Position numbers and translations under genes: made by a program
Shown: piece after piece, positions 16,201 through 25,100 of the stretch
Numbering within the stretch: position 1 is the stretch's first letter
Layout of the letters: every line of letters begins with the position of its first letter
Source of the DNA: CAYMKL01 sp964390805
Lineage (GTDB): Bacteria; Chloroflexota; Anaerolineae; VGOG01
Assembly (NCBI GenBank): GCA_964390805.1
Contig: CAYMKL010000008.1
Location: 19,498-83,497 of the forward strand
Direction: 5' to 3'
DNA: 64,000 nt
Notes under the pieces: generated by a model
The model's database searches: none
Told to the model about the DNA's origin: nothing
What the model saw: only the letters and a program-made list of their open reading frames with translations

Positions 16201-17913
16201 GCCATCGGGATAGTGCACCTGTGTCAGGTTGTAGAAGGTGAAGTTGACGACCTGGGAGGGGTTAGCGAGGTCGGCGAAGGCCTGCACTTGGGCGGTGTAG
16301 GTGTAAGTGGTGGTGTGGCCCAGCGCGTCGGTGTAGGCGGCGATCTTGCCCGATAGATCGTGATAGCTGACGCGGGCCGTGTCCTCTAGCCGGTCGTGCA
16401 GCGCGGTCATGTGCTCCCGGTCATCGAAATCCAGGGTGTAGCTGTTACCGGCGCGGTCCTGAACGGCCGTGCCCAGCCGGCGGTCCGCGTGGGTCAGGAT
16501 CTGAACCCCGGCTGGATCGGTAACGCGCGTCAGGCCGGCGGCCGGGGTGTCATGCTCAATGGTGCTGACGTTGCTGTAGGCGTCCTCCTGCCGGATCGCC
16601 TGGCCCGTGGCGTTGTAGGTCTGGGTGTAGGGGGTGTTGTCCTCGGGCCGTGTCTGGGCCGTCATCAGCGGCCCGTGCGTGACATTGGCGGCGTAGGTGT
16701 AGGTCGTCTGGTTGTCCTCGGCGTCGGTGGCGGTGGTCAGGTGGCTGTTGCCGTCGTATGTGAAGTCCACGTGCCGGGTGCCGTGGGCGACCTGGGTCAG
16801 CCGGTCGCCGGTGTAGGTGAAGTTGAGAGCCCGCCCCAGCCCGTCGGAGACCAGCGTGATGCGGCCGTTGCCGTCGTGACCCAGGACAAACCGGTTGGCG
16901 TTGCGGTCCCGGATTTCCTGCAACAGCCCGGCGGCGTCAAAGCGGTACACCAGCTCCTGAATGGGGTCCATCAGCCAGTAGTGGCCGACATTGTCCTCCC
17001 GGAGGATGTAGGGGACCGGCTCCTGGCGGAAGTTGCGTTCCCAGGTCACGCCCGGCAGAGCGCCCCCAACGAACTGAAAGTGAATGAGCTTGCCCCGCTC
17101 GTGGAAGACGACGCGCCGCCAGGTGTCGGGGGCCAGCAGGCGCATGTCGAAGTTGTGCAGCCAGTTGGAGCCCAGGGTGCTGGTGATCACCTCCTCGTCG
17201 TGCAGGCCGGTGGCGTAATAGCGGCTGAAGGTGAGGGGCAGGGGTCCGCCCAGGTCAAAGTCCACGATGGGATCAGTGTAGTACTCCCCCGTGCCGGCGT
17301 TGATGGGCTCCGGAGGAGCGGTCTGGGCGCCGGCGTTTGCCCCCGTGGTCTTGTTTGGGGGCTCATCCGCGACCGGCACCCAATAGTCATTCGAGAAATA
17401 GTCGGGCGGCTCGTCCTCGAATTGGTCCACCGCGGACGCGACCGCAATGTCCTCGCTATAGTCCACCGCGGGCGGGTCGGCAATGACCTCCATATAGCTG
17501 TCAATCGTGGTCCCGAGGGACACGCCGAGGTTGACGGTCACCTGGTACACTGCCTCAAACCTCTGCCCGGTGTTCATGTCCCCTACGTTCCATCGAATAG
17601 TGGTAGACGTGCCGCCTCCCTCGTCCGGCGGGGGAGAGACGGACCCGTACCCACTGGTGTGGCTCGAATCTCGTCCGTCAATGATCCTGACCCCGCTCGC
17701 CGGCGGTCCCCGGCGGGTCACTGTGAGGTGGTAGGTGATCGTCCCGCCCGCTTCGGTCCACTTCTCTTCCGACCACTTTTCGATCTTCCAGTGGGCGTTC
17801 GTGTTCTCGGTGGCCTGGGCCACGGGCGGCGGGACGAGCCCCACGAAGTTGGACAGGGTCAGGCACAGTATGAGCAGCGTGTAGATACGCTGTCGAGTAG
17901 TCCTAGTAAACAT
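13255..17913 (-). CDS. Secreted RHS/YD-repeat protein
   Basis: 1552 residues from the ATG at 17913, preferred because AAGGAGGTG lies 4-5 nt upstream; this is 14 bp past the stop of the YD-dockerin gene. Signal peptide, then a beta domain of the 'GGTITYHLTVTRRG' type, then a DUF6531-like entry (PINAGTGEYY, FDLGGPLPLTFSRYY) and some 25-30 YD repeats (xxYxYDxxGRL). The RHS core ends with YDPYGVLLGHDG, then GLYDMRARTYDPATARFLTRDP and NPYQYAYQNPLMYMDPQGA. A variable tip of about 200 residues follows, very rich in Arg and Glu and probably coiled-coil (REEERRRQEEERRR). RHS shells usually encase a C-terminal toxin; this tip matches no toxin I know. No immunity gene follows. It has no dockerin. Three palindromic repeats are inserted in frame. 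Confidence 0.85.
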   Translation of the reverse strand: MFTRTTRQRIYTLLILCLTLSNFVGLVPPPVAQATENTNAHWKIEKWSEEKWTEAGGTITYHLTVTRRGPPASGVRIIDGRDSSHTSGYGSVSPPPDEGGGTSTTIRWNVGDMNTGQRFEAVYQVTVNLGVSLGTTIDSYMEVIADPPAVDYSEDIAVASAVDQFEDEPPDYFSNDYWVPVADEPPNKTTGANAGAQTAPPEPINAGTGEYYTDPIVDFDLGGPLPLTFSRYYATGLHDEEVITSTLGSNWLHNFDMRLLAPDTWRRVVFHERGKLIHFQFVGGALPGVTWERNFRQEPVPYILREDNVGHYWLMDPIQELVYRFDAAGLLQEIRDRNANRFVLGHDGNGRITLVSDGLGRALNFTYTGDRLTQVAHGTRHVDFTYDGNSHLTTATDAEDNQTTYTYAANVTHGPLMTAQTRPEDNTPYTQTYNATGQAIRQEDAYSNVSTIEHDTPAAGLTRVTDPAGVQILTHADRRLGTAVQDRAGNSYTLDFDDREHMTALHDRLEDTARVSYHDLSGKIAAYTDALGHTTTYTYTAQVQAFADLANPSQVVNFTFYNLTQVHYPDGTDEHFTHDESGNVLSHTDRLDKVWTFTYNALGQPQSVTNPEAGVTTYTYDADGTLASSTDSDLGVTTYGYDTFMRLNRITHPASATSAAGGSTSQAGHRAQPGTAPAAVQGYNDNAVHFSYDLNDRLLSVTDELDRVTQFSYDGNGNVITSTNALSETIGHGYDLMDRVDAISDAAGQVEELAYDELGRLASITDRNDHTWTYAYDARGWLIGVTDPLSNTWTTTYDDEGVPTATSTPQGYTTAYQSDKLGYTTAITDPLGAATTFTYDELGRLTATTDREDRTTDYGYDDAGRLLSVAQPVIGTATYTRNDLGRLTDIADLRGKVWTFAYSPMGRRTAHTDPLTNGWAYDYDAQGRLVQVTYQDTSTTSYTYDDASQVTQIAYPGGPTLNYTYDDAGRLLTADQISLTYDERGDVINSQDGSAAFGATYDDGQRLKTVTYDGQATVTYTYDERDLLIRVEDNLANAWLTFAYDDDSRLTGVTRSNGVGTTFTYDDAGRVTRIQDGPSAGSGLANQQYTLNAEGEPTQVVRTLPLDLPPVGQVGNLSYDDASQINSPGYAYDTRGRQTAAPNTALTYDGANRLTSITADGQTADLSYNGLDDLRTRTVLALSGVEGAGTTTTYYHNYALRLAPIVAEMEETGFLGETRFLKSGYKDFYVYTPGGSLLYSIDPTTNEVRFYHFDRVGSTLFLTDGTGSVTDAYAYDPYGVLLGHDGASDQPFTYVGRYGVRRESVGGLYDMRARTYDPATARFLTRDPVWPALADPQSLNPYQYAYQNPLMYMDPQGAKGWSTETAAEMAAFMAEYAAEKAGDPQGTLEWTAERYADLEARILWPGIERGTTRYDPETGEYEYMRWLFSGRDTIPWIPGRGTVPERIRPLVNEILRRREEERRRQEEERRRQDYEELLRDYREEKEEIEANRRRAARIRRLQIKFLKWMVKHDPIAAREIKKPGWEGAFEYPEPFLEMVRLLHEKERQRLRR
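14252..14284. repeat. In-frame palindrome inside the RHS gene
   Basis: AGAAACCGGGTTTCT and AGAAACCCGGTTTCT, 15-bp arms pairing with one G-T-type mismatch around a CCG loop. It adds ETGFLGETRFL to the protein. The same arms, more widely spaced, occur in the GH9 gene at 27177-27276. Confidence 0.75.
14557..14583. repeat. In-frame palindrome inside the RHS gene
   Basis: Perfect 13-bp arms GTAGGACAAGTTG and CAACTTGTCCTAC around a single C. It encodes VGQVGNLSY between YD repeats. Nearby, 14665-14685 carries a CCTGAGCCTGCCGAAGGAC copy of the scattered repeat (SAGSG in the protein), and 14358-14378 carries a TTCGACTCCGCTCAGGGC copy (LSGVEG). Confidence 0.75.
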
Positions 17914-17927
17914 AGTGCACCTCCTTG

Positions 17928-18470
17928 TCATCCACAAGTCTCCCCCCAATGCACCACCACCAGCATGATGTCTACGACGTCAATGTCGCCATCTTTGTCG
18001 AGGTCGTAGTCCGCATCGTAGCAGGCATCGCCGCTCTGGCAACGCCAGCGGTTAGCTGCCTCCATGACGTCGGCCACATCCACTGTGCGATCGGGGTTGA
18101 AATCTACGGTCAGAGCGCATCTCTGTAGCAGGTTGCCGGCGTTGTCGTAGGTGTAGACGATGATCTTACCGCCGCCGTAGTCCACGGCCACCAGCCGGCC
18201 GGCGTCATCGTAGGTGTAGTTGACGGTGCGGGCTTGAGCAGAGGTGCTGAGGCGCGGAGGTGCGGAGGTGCTCGCCTGCCCGTCCTGCCTGTCCGCAGCG
18301 GTTCGGGAGGGCTCCCGCGCTTGCGGCACCTCCACTTTGGTGCTTGCTTGGGGCTTGGCTTCCATGCTGGCCTTAGCCACGTCACTGACCACCAGTACAG
18401 CGGCCGTGAGCAAGGCTATGCCTACCAAGGTCGTAAGCAACATCCTGGGTAGTGTGTGCTTTCCGAACAT
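17928..18470 (-). CDS. Secreted YD-repeat mini-protein with dockerin
   Basis: 180 residues; ATG at 18470, AAGGAGGG 5 nt upstream. N-terminal hydrophobic signal (about 10-33), a low-complexity segment, two YD repeats (NYTYDDAGRLVAVDY about 85-99, YTYDNAGNLLQ about 105-115) and a dockerin (about 117-180) of the RCQSGDACYDADYDLDKDGD class ending HWGETCG. The first calcium loop is weak (DFNPDRTVD). The large RHS gene without a dockerin follows after 14 bp. The pair looks like an RHS protein split so that a small piece supplies the docking domain; whether the YD strands associate is unknown. It has its own promoter and attenuator-like leader. Confidence 0.8.
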   Translation of the reverse strand: MFGKHTLPRMLLTTLVGIALLTAAVLVVSDVAKASMEAKPQASTKVEVPQAREPSRTAADRQDGQASTSAPPRLSTSAQARTVNYTYDDAGRLVAVDYGGGKIIVYTYDNAGNLLQRCALTVDFNPDRTVDVADVMEAANRWRCQSGDACYDADYDLDKDGDIDVVDIMLVVVHWGETCG

Positions 18471-18577
18471 TTTTCCCTCCTTGTGTTTTTGTGTGTGTTG
18501 TAGACAGCCTCCTGTCTGGGCTGTTGCCTCTTAAGTTGCACTGTCCACCTCCTTGTTCTTGTTCTCGCCAAAGCAAA

Positions 18578-18689
18578 ACGCCAGCCATAGGGTGCGCGAA
18601 AACACGCCCTTGGCTGGCGTCGGGTTCAGGGATGGTGGCTGCTGTTGCTCGGGTAGGGTCAAGGGCGCGTCTTCGGTGCCCTGATAGCC
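18578..18689 (-). ncRNA. Repeated leader RNA, copy 1, with terminator-like hairpin
   Basis: The predicted transcript starts near 18689. It contains a GGGC/GCCC stem (about 18682-18664), the conserved CGAGCAACA (about 18645), the conserved CCCTGAACCCGACGCCAGCC run, then a hairpin of GACGCCAGCCA (18621-18611) with TGGCTGGCGT (18587-18578), whose interior AGGGCGTG/CGCACCCT also pairs, followed by TTTTGCTTT. It precedes the YD-dockerin start codon by about 110 nt. It is shared with 21959-22071 and, more distantly, 49500-49595. I cannot assign it to a known riboswitch class. Confidence 0.6.
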
Positions 18690-18695
18690 ACAACC

Positions 18696-18724
18696 ATTTT
18701 ATCATGATATGGCCTTCTCGTCAA
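18696..18724 (-). promoter_or_regulatory. Promoter of leader copy 1
   Basis: Minus-strand TTGACG (18724-18719), 17-bp spacer, TAAAAT (18701-18696). The spacer begins AGAAGGC as in copy 2. It drives the YD-dockerin and RHS genes. Confidence 0.85.
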
Positions 18725-18815
18725 GCCGAATCGAAGAGCATGGAAAGCCGAAGGCCACGAAAGCACTTCGCGCCTTTCGTGGTCTTTCGAGTACTCCGCG
18801 GTCCAAACCACCCCC

Positions 18816-19250
18816 TCACCCACAGGTCTCTCCCCAATGCACCACCACCAGCATGATGTCCACGACGTCAATGTCGCCATCTTTGTCGAGGTCGAAGTAG
18901 TCGTCGTAGCACCCGTCCCCGCTTTGACAACGCCAGAGGTAGGCCACCTGCATGACATCGGCTATGTTCACCTGGCAGTCGCAGTTCAGGTCGCCGGAGA
19001 GGATGCAGGTGATGGGGCCGTACCAGTAGCCGCTCTCGACCCTGTAGCTGCTGTCCTCGATGACGCCTATGGCCGCCTGGCTGAGGGAGCCGTTGACTGC
19101 GAAGTTGGTGGAGCTGGCCGGAACTCCAGCGCCTGACAGGACGTGCCAGCTCTGGTCGAAGCTGGTGGAGGTCTGGGCCAGAACCAGGCCCACCAGGGCC
19201 AGGCTGCAGAGGAGGCCGATCAGCAGCGCAAATGCTCGTTTGTTGTTCAT
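18816..19250 (-). CDS. Small secreted dockerin protein
   Basis: 144 residues; ATG at 19250 with AGGAGG 6 nt upstream. Signal peptide 1-25; a short region (about 28-78) of the FDQSWHVLSGAG...NFAVNGSLSQAAIG...YRVESGYWYG type that I recall as recurrent in secreted Chloroflexota proteins; dockerin 81-144 with loops DLNCDCQVNIAD and DLDKDGDIDVVD and a paired-Cys insert RCQSGDGCYDD. The non-dockerin part is too small for an enzyme, so it may be a structural or binding component. It lies 60 bp downstream of the fibre-like gene and is probably in its operon. Confidence 0.75.
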   Translation of the reverse strand: MNNKRAFALLIGLLCSLALVGLVLAQTSTSFDQSWHVLSGAGVPASSTNFAVNGSLSQAAIGVIEDSSYRVESGYWYGPITCILSGDLNCDCQVNIADVMQVAYLWRCQSGDGCYDDYFDLDKDGDIDVVDIMLVVVHWGETCG

Positions 19251-19310
19251 CGCTATCCTCCTGTCAAAACACGGACTAGCGTCTGCTTGGAGCTTGCAAG
19301 AAATCGGATT

Positions 19311-21821
19311 CTATTTCTGGAAAGGCTCACAGGTCCCTCCTCCATCAAACTGCCTCCAATTCGAGCCGTCACAGAAACAGGGTTCATTCAGCGAGCCGTC
19401 GTAGTATATGCTGCCCTCCCAACCAGCATTACATGTCCCTGGAGAATCTGTTGGACTCAGTCTCATCAGGGAGGATATTCGTAGTCTTCCGCTAGCAGCC
19501 AGATCCCCTTCATCGGAGATGGTCAGGATCTCCCTGTTCAGTTGGTTCTTTAAGATCAGACCTTCATACGAATCAGCCTCGGTTATCCTGAAGTTGTTCT
19601 TGAAGATCATGTCTCCGAAGAACTGATCCACATTGTCCCTATCGCTGTACAACAGGATCTCGGTCGAGGAGATAGCCAGGCCGACTCTGTAGTAATCAGT
19701 CACATCGGTGGTCAAGTCGCCCCAGGCATCGCCGTAATAGATTTCTCCCGATGTGAGGTCGGAATGCACGTCGGAGACACCGCCGATGATTACTGGCACG
19801 GTTTGGCCGGCTGTCTTTGATTCACTAGCAATTCCTACCACGTGGCCATCGAAAGCATCGCCGATGATGGCTGTGCCGTGGTCAGAGTTGTCAGGATCCC
19901 TGTAGGCCACCACGAATTTGGTGGAAGAGAGGGCGGCGGCGGGGGAGGTGGAGAAGGTGGGGGCTGAATTGAAGACATACTCTGAGCCGTAGGTGATGTC
20001 CCTGCCAGAAACATCGCCGACTACGGCTGTGCCTTTGAAAACGCTGTCAATATCGCAGTAGGTCACCACGAATTGGGTGGGAGAGAGGGCAGCGGCTGAG
20101 ATGTGGCTGGTGTCGGCTGAATCGAAGACATACTCTGAGCCGTAGGTGATGTCCCTGCCAAAAACATCGCCGATGACGGCTGTGCCGTGGTTAGAGTCCA
20201 TGTAGGCCACCACGAATTGGGTGGGAGAGAGGGCAGCGGCTGAGATGAAGCCGGAGTCGGCTGAATTGAAGACATGCTCCGCGCCGTAGGTGATGTCCCT
20301 GCCAGAGACATCACCGATGACGGCTGTGCCGTGGTCAGAGTTGTCAGGATCCCTGTAGGCCACCACGAATTGGGTGGAAGAGAGGGCAGCGGCTGAGAAG
20401 TAGCTGGTGGAGCCTGAATTGAAGACATACTCCGGGCCGTAGGTGATGGTACTGCCAGAAACACTGCCGATGACGGCTGCGCCGTAGTAATCAGGGTGGA
20501 CCGCAACGGAGTAGGCCACCACGAATTGGGTGGGAGAGAGGGCGGCGATTGAGATGCTGCCGGTGTAGGCTGAATTGAAGACATTCTCTGGGTCTGGGAC
20601 GAAGGTGATGGTACTGCCAGAAACATCGCCGATGACGGCTGTGCCGTAATCAGAGTTGTCCTCATCGCGGTAGGCCACCACGAATTTGGTGGAAGAGAGG
20701 GCAGCGACCGCGAAGGAGCTGGTCTCGGCTGAATTGAAGACATATCCCGAGCCGAAGGTGATGGTACTGCCAGAAACACTGCCGATAACGGCTGTGCCGG
20801 AGTAAGGCCATATCCCATCCCTGTAGGCCACCACGAATTTGGTGGAAGAGAGGGCGGCGATTGAGATGCCGCCGGTGTCGGCTGAATTGAAGACATACCC
20901 TGAGGCGTAGGAAATGTCATTGCCTGGAGGAAATCCTTCATAAACGTACCCGTCAAGGAAACCAACCACATCTCCGGCAGTAATGCTTTCCCCAGCAGCC
21001 ACCACAAAGTCCTGAATGAGCTGCTTTACGTTACCAGCACCGGCAGCAGCAGTTGTCTGCGTGGTGCCATCGGGGAACTTGAATCCGCCTGAGGTGGATT
21101 CGATCCTCCCGGCCACGGTGAGTTGTTCACCAGGAGCCGTCCCGATGCCGACGTTGCCGTCATTGTCCACGTACACCGCGTCGGTTGGACTTCCATCTGC
21201 TGCGTCAAGCGAATGTCCGTCCGGCACACCGAACGGAAGGTCTGCCTGCTGTATGGTGCCGTCCACGATCATGCCACCGGTGACGGAGTTGGCCTGCCCT
21301 TCGTTCACGTAGTTGGCATCGTGGTCGTGGGTCGCGCTGGCGAAGGCGCTGGCGTGAGAACCATCCACCGTGTCGGCGTTCTTGGCCTCTTCGGCCTGGA
21401 TGGCAAAGGGCGCGCTCACCAACCGCACAAGAGGGCTCAATATCTCCCCCTCCACCTCCAGCTCCAGCCATCGGGCGGTGCCATCGAAATCTGAGGCGCT
21501 CAGCGCCGTGCTGCTGCCCAAGAGCACGTTGAAAAGCCCCCGGCTCACCGTCACCACTTGGACCTCCGACCAGATGATGCCTCCATCTATCTCGGCATCG
21601 TAGATCTTGAAGGTGATGTTGTAGGTGCCATCTGGTTTGGGCAGGCCGGTGGCGGGGTCGGTCAAGCGCCCCTGGTAGTTGAGGTACAAGGGTGCCTCCC
21701 CTTGCGCTAGAGGCCCCATGGGTGGGGAAGCCCCGACGTTTCCTGCAGCCCACAGAAGGACTGCCACGGCCATCACACCCAGGATGGCCGCTCCCAAGAC
21801 CGTCATTGTTCTCTTCTCCAT
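19311..21821 (-). CDS. Secreted fibre-like seven-repeat protein
   Basis: 836 residues from the ATG at 21821 (AAAGGAG 8 nt upstream; a signal peptide starts here). A second in-frame ATG at 21908 also has a good site (GGGAGGA) and would add 29 residues. After the signal peptide: a domain of the YLNYQGRLTDPATGLPKPDG type (about 38-150) found in tail-fibre-like secreted proteins; VDGSHASAF and DNDGNVGIGT elements; then seven repeats of about 45-50 residues (FNSADTGGISIAALSSTKFV, VAYRD, GTAVIGDVSG), probably a beta-propeller or solenoid; a C-terminal NVDQFFGDMIFKN segment and a Cys-rich end (CNAGWEGSIYYDGS, CFCDGSNWRQF). It has no dockerin, so it is not obviously part of the docked assembly. Function unknown; an adhesin is plausible. 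Confidence 0.7.
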   Translation of the reverse strand: MEKRTMTVLGAAILGVMAVAVLLWAAGNVGASPPMGPLAQGEAPLYLNYQGRLTDPATGLPKPDGTYNITFKIYDAEIDGGIIWSEVQVVTVSRGLFNVLLGSSTALSASDFDGTARWLELEVEGEILSPLVRLVSAPFAIQAEEAKNADTVDGSHASAFASATHDHDANYVNEGQANSVTGGMIVDGTIQQADLPFGVPDGHSLDAADGSPTDAVYVDNDGNVGIGTAPGEQLTVAGRIESTSGGFKFPDGTTQTTAAAGAGNVKQLIQDFVVAAGESITAGDVVGFLDGYVYEGFPPGNDISYASGYVFNSADTGGISIAALSSTKFVVAYRDGIWPYSGTAVIGSVSGSTITFGSGYVFNSAETSSFAVAALSSTKFVVAYRDEDNSDYGTAVIGDVSGSTITFVPDPENVFNSAYTGSISIAALSPTQFVVAYSVAVHPDYYGAAVIGSVSGSTITYGPEYVFNSGSTSYFSAAALSSTQFVVAYRDPDNSDHGTAVIGDVSGRDITYGAEHVFNSADSGFISAAALSPTQFVVAYMDSNHGTAVIGDVFGRDITYGSEYVFDSADTSHISAAALSPTQFVVTYCDIDSVFKGTAVVGDVSGRDITYGSEYVFNSAPTFSTSPAAALSSTKFVVAYRDPDNSDHGTAIIGDAFDGHVVGIASESKTAGQTVPVIIGGVSDVHSDLTSGEIYYGDAWGDLTTDVTDYYRVGLAISSTEILLYSDRDNVDQFFGDMIFKNNFRITEADSYEGLILKNQLNREILTISDEGDLAASGRLRISSLMRLSPTDSPGTCNAGWEGSIYYDGSLNEPCFCDGSNWRQFDGGGTCEPFQK

Positions 21822-21958
21822 TTTGGTTTCTCCTTTCGTTGTTTTTGTGAGAGTAGCTCTCAGTTCTTCAATTAGCCTACGGATCAGTCCGCTCTTCGTT
21901 GACGACATATTCTTTCCTCCCCCCCAATTTTGAAAGCACCTCTTCCCCACAAACCAAA

Positions 21959-22071
21959 ACGCCAGCCTCAGGGCACGCAAGAGTGCACCTTGGCTGGCGT
22001 TGCGTTCAGTGATGATATCTGCGATGTTGCTCGAGCACGGTCAAGGGTGGGCTTCGATGCCCTGAATAGCT
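21959..22071 (-). ncRNA. Repeated leader RNA, copy 2, with terminator-like hairpin
   Basis: Same order as copy 1: GGGCATCGAAGCCC stem-loop (about 22065-22052), TGCTCGAGCAACA, CACTGAACGCAACGCCAGCC, and a hairpin ACGCCAGCC (22000-21992) with GGCTGGCGT (21967-21959) followed by TTTTGGTTT. The hairpin arms are kept while the loop has changed. The start codon of the fibre-like gene is about 140 nt further on. Confidence 0.6.
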
Positions 22072-22077
22072 ACAACT

Positions 22078-22106
22078 ATTTTACCACAGTATAGCCTTCT
22101 CGTCAA
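22078..22106 (-). promoter_or_regulatory. Promoter of leader copy 2
   Basis: Minus-strand TTGACG (22106-22101), 17-bp spacer starting AGAAGGC, TAAAAT (22083-22078). The -35 box overlaps the stop codon of the preceding dockerin gene. Confidence 0.85.
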
Positions 22107-25100
22107 GACCCAATGACCCGCACCAGACGCATGTTGTCGAAGTAGAGGGTGCGGGGGCCCAGGGGGTAGGTCTTGGTCTGCCCCTGGTAGTTCTCCTCTT
22201 CCATGAGGGTCTCGGGCTCGAATTCCAGCCAGTCCACGTTGGATACGTCAATGTCGCGGGCCATATCGGCGATACTAATGACGATGTGCGTTGATGAGTT
22301 GGGCAGGAGAAGGATGTCTCCACCGGTCTGTGGGAACCAGCCGCCGGCAGTGTCGGCAGCGCCGACGTAGAGATAGGTGTAGTAGTCGCTCTCGTTGTAG
22401 ACGTCGAACTCCAAGGCGGTGTAACTGCTCCAGTTTGTCGGGAATTGCCAGGTGCCCATCGTGGGCAAGAGCCAATCGCCGAACACGACTTTCAGCGACC
22501 ACGCCCCGTCGGTGACGTGCTGGCTGGTCCGCTGTCGGGAGATAGTGTTCTCGAACTCCCAACCTGCTACCTCCCACCAGGTCTCGAAGGAGAATAGCAG
22601 GGTGGGTTCCTCGGCCACGCGCTCCAGGGAGAAGTCAACGGTCAGCGTCGCGTCTGCTCCCACGCTCACCGACTGCTCGGCCGATACGTAGCGATCCCGG
22701 CTGGCGGCGAGGGTCTGGTCGCCCGCTTCGACTGCCAGCGTGTAGGTGCCGTCGTCCTCGGTCAGCGTTGCCCCTCGACCGTTGGAGATCAGCACGCCTG
22801 CCAGGGGCGCGCTACTTCCGCTCTCGGTCACTGTGCCCTGGATGGTGGCCAGGTGTATCGGGTGCTGGCCGGATAGGATCTCGCCCATGAGGTTGCGCTG
22901 GGCGTAGAAGTCCTCAGGGTCTGGATCGGCGTCGCGCAGGAGTTGAGGGAGTAGGTTGATGGCCAGACTGCGGGCAAATGCTTCGGCAAGCTCAGCGGAG
23001 CCGTCCTCGCTGGTCTGCGCGGCCAGCATGGTCAGGTACTCGTAGTCCTCGGCTGCTTCCCGGGCCAGCTCCAGCCGGATGGAGGGCAGGGGGATATCCA
23101 CGTTGACAGCAGGATCGCCCTCAATGTGATGCCCCGGCCAGAAGAGAGCTCCGGCGCCGTTGCCGTAGACGGGATCGTGAGTGCTGAGCCAGGGATTGAC
23201 GATGTTCATGTTGTTGGCGTCCCCCACCCAGGCCGCCACAGCCCAACCCACCAGGACGGTGGCGTCGTATTTGTAAGCTAACCAGCCCAGGGCGCGGTGC
23301 AAGGTGGCCTTGTAATCAATGAAGTCCCCGTAGTCGTTGAAATACAGGCCCAGCCTCTCCCCCAAAGCCACCCGCTGACGATAGGTCTCGGGGTCTTGCT
23401 CCACCTCATCTGGGGCGATCTCCCACTCATCCACGTAGCCCGCCAAGTCAACCCAGCCCCGGTCGGGAGGGCCGGGCGGGATGGGGTAGACGCTGGCTGT
23501 GGCGACCTTGAAAACTGGGTCCACCGCCTTGACCAGGCTGGCCCAGCCCAGGAGCCGCTGCAACCCCTCTGGCCCGTTGTGCAGGGGCTCATCGCTCACC
23601 CACTCGGTCTCGTCGCTGAAGAAGACCAAGTGTCGGTCGAACCACCCCTGGGCCGTGTAGTGGTCGCGGAGGAGTTGGTAGTACTGGGCCACCTTGTTGG
23701 TGAAGACAGGATCATCGAAGGCGGCTGCGGTGTAGCGCTGGCCGTCGGCGTCCTTCACCAAGTACTTCCACTCATTCTCGTCGAAGACGCCGGGCAAGTT
23801 GAGACTGGGCACGCCCCGCGTGTCTAGAAAGTACTCGTACTGGGGATCGGAGGCGGAGAAATCCAGTTGGACGGTTCCGTCGGCCTCGCTGTAGGCTGGC
23901 TTGCGGTATAGCTCGAAGGGGTGAAGGCGGTGGTCGAGCAGGGCCTCGTAGTGTTTGTCCGTCAGAGCGTAGAGGGCTGCCGTGTCGCCCTCGTCAATCT
24001 CGTACTGAGGGGGCAGGGTCCAGAGGATATCCAGAGGGAAATTGGCGTCCAGGGCGGTCGTCTCGGGCAGGGCAAAGTCCCAGACTGCCAGGTTCAGGTT
24101 GATCGTGTCTAGCAGGGTAGCCCCGCCATCGGCGGTAATGGTGAGGATTCCGCTGTACTCCCCCGGAGTGACGTCGGCAGGGACGTAGACGTCCACCCAT
24201 AAGGGCTGGTTCTCCCCAACGATCACCTCGAAAGGCGTGCCTACAGAGTGACCTGGATCATAAGGATCAACGAAGGGGATCAGGGCATCGGGGATGTGAC
24301 CTGGGGGAAGGACCGCAGCCGGCATGCCCGTTCCCCACGGGTCCGATGGCTGCGTCACCTCGAAGGTTGTCTGGCGGTAGAGGGTGATGTTGTCGTGGCT
24401 GATGGTCCCATTGGGGCCGATCAGGTCGCTGGCCGTCACACTCACCCCAGATAATGGATCATCCTCGGCGGAGATGATCAGTTGGAAGGGCTCGTGCTCG
24501 TTTCTGGCGGCCTTGATATGAACCGATTTCTCAGCTCCAGACCAGATGTAGTTGGCGTCCTCCACGGGGTCGGTGGGAAGCACCTTGCGGGTGTTGCCTG
24601 TGGCCCAGACCTGGGCGCCATCCTCCGGTGGGCAGGTCTCCCCCCAATGCACTGCCACCAGCATGATGTCCACGATGTCAATGCCACCGTCGTCGTCCAC
24701 ATCGTAGTCCGGATTGAACTCGGGATCGCCCGCAGCGGTGTGCCAGAGGCTGGCTACCAGCATGATGTCGGCGATGTTCACATCGCAGTCGCAGTTGAGG
24801 TCGCCGGGGAGTGGGCAAGGCCATGTTGTCGTGGTGGTGCTGCGCGGCATGGATGTCGGGGTGAATGGGAAAGCGTTGCTGCGCGGGGCTAAAGGCCCTG
24901 CGCTGAGAGAACGGAGCCCCTGCGGGGCTGAATCTAGCCCGCAGGGCTTTGTACTTTTAGCCCCGAGCTTTAGCTCGGGGCGGCTTTCGGCAGAGCCCGT
25001 ACCTCGTCGCAGAGATGGAGAACCGTTACCCAGTGGGGTTAGTGCCAGGGAGCGCGGGGCTAAAGGCCCCGCGCTGAGAGAACGAAGCCCCTGCGGGGCT

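Noticed and set aside
17190..17504. Separate small genes within the RHS coding region (several 60-140 residue ORFs)
   Set aside because: All are other-frame readings of the uninterrupted 1552-residue RHS protein.
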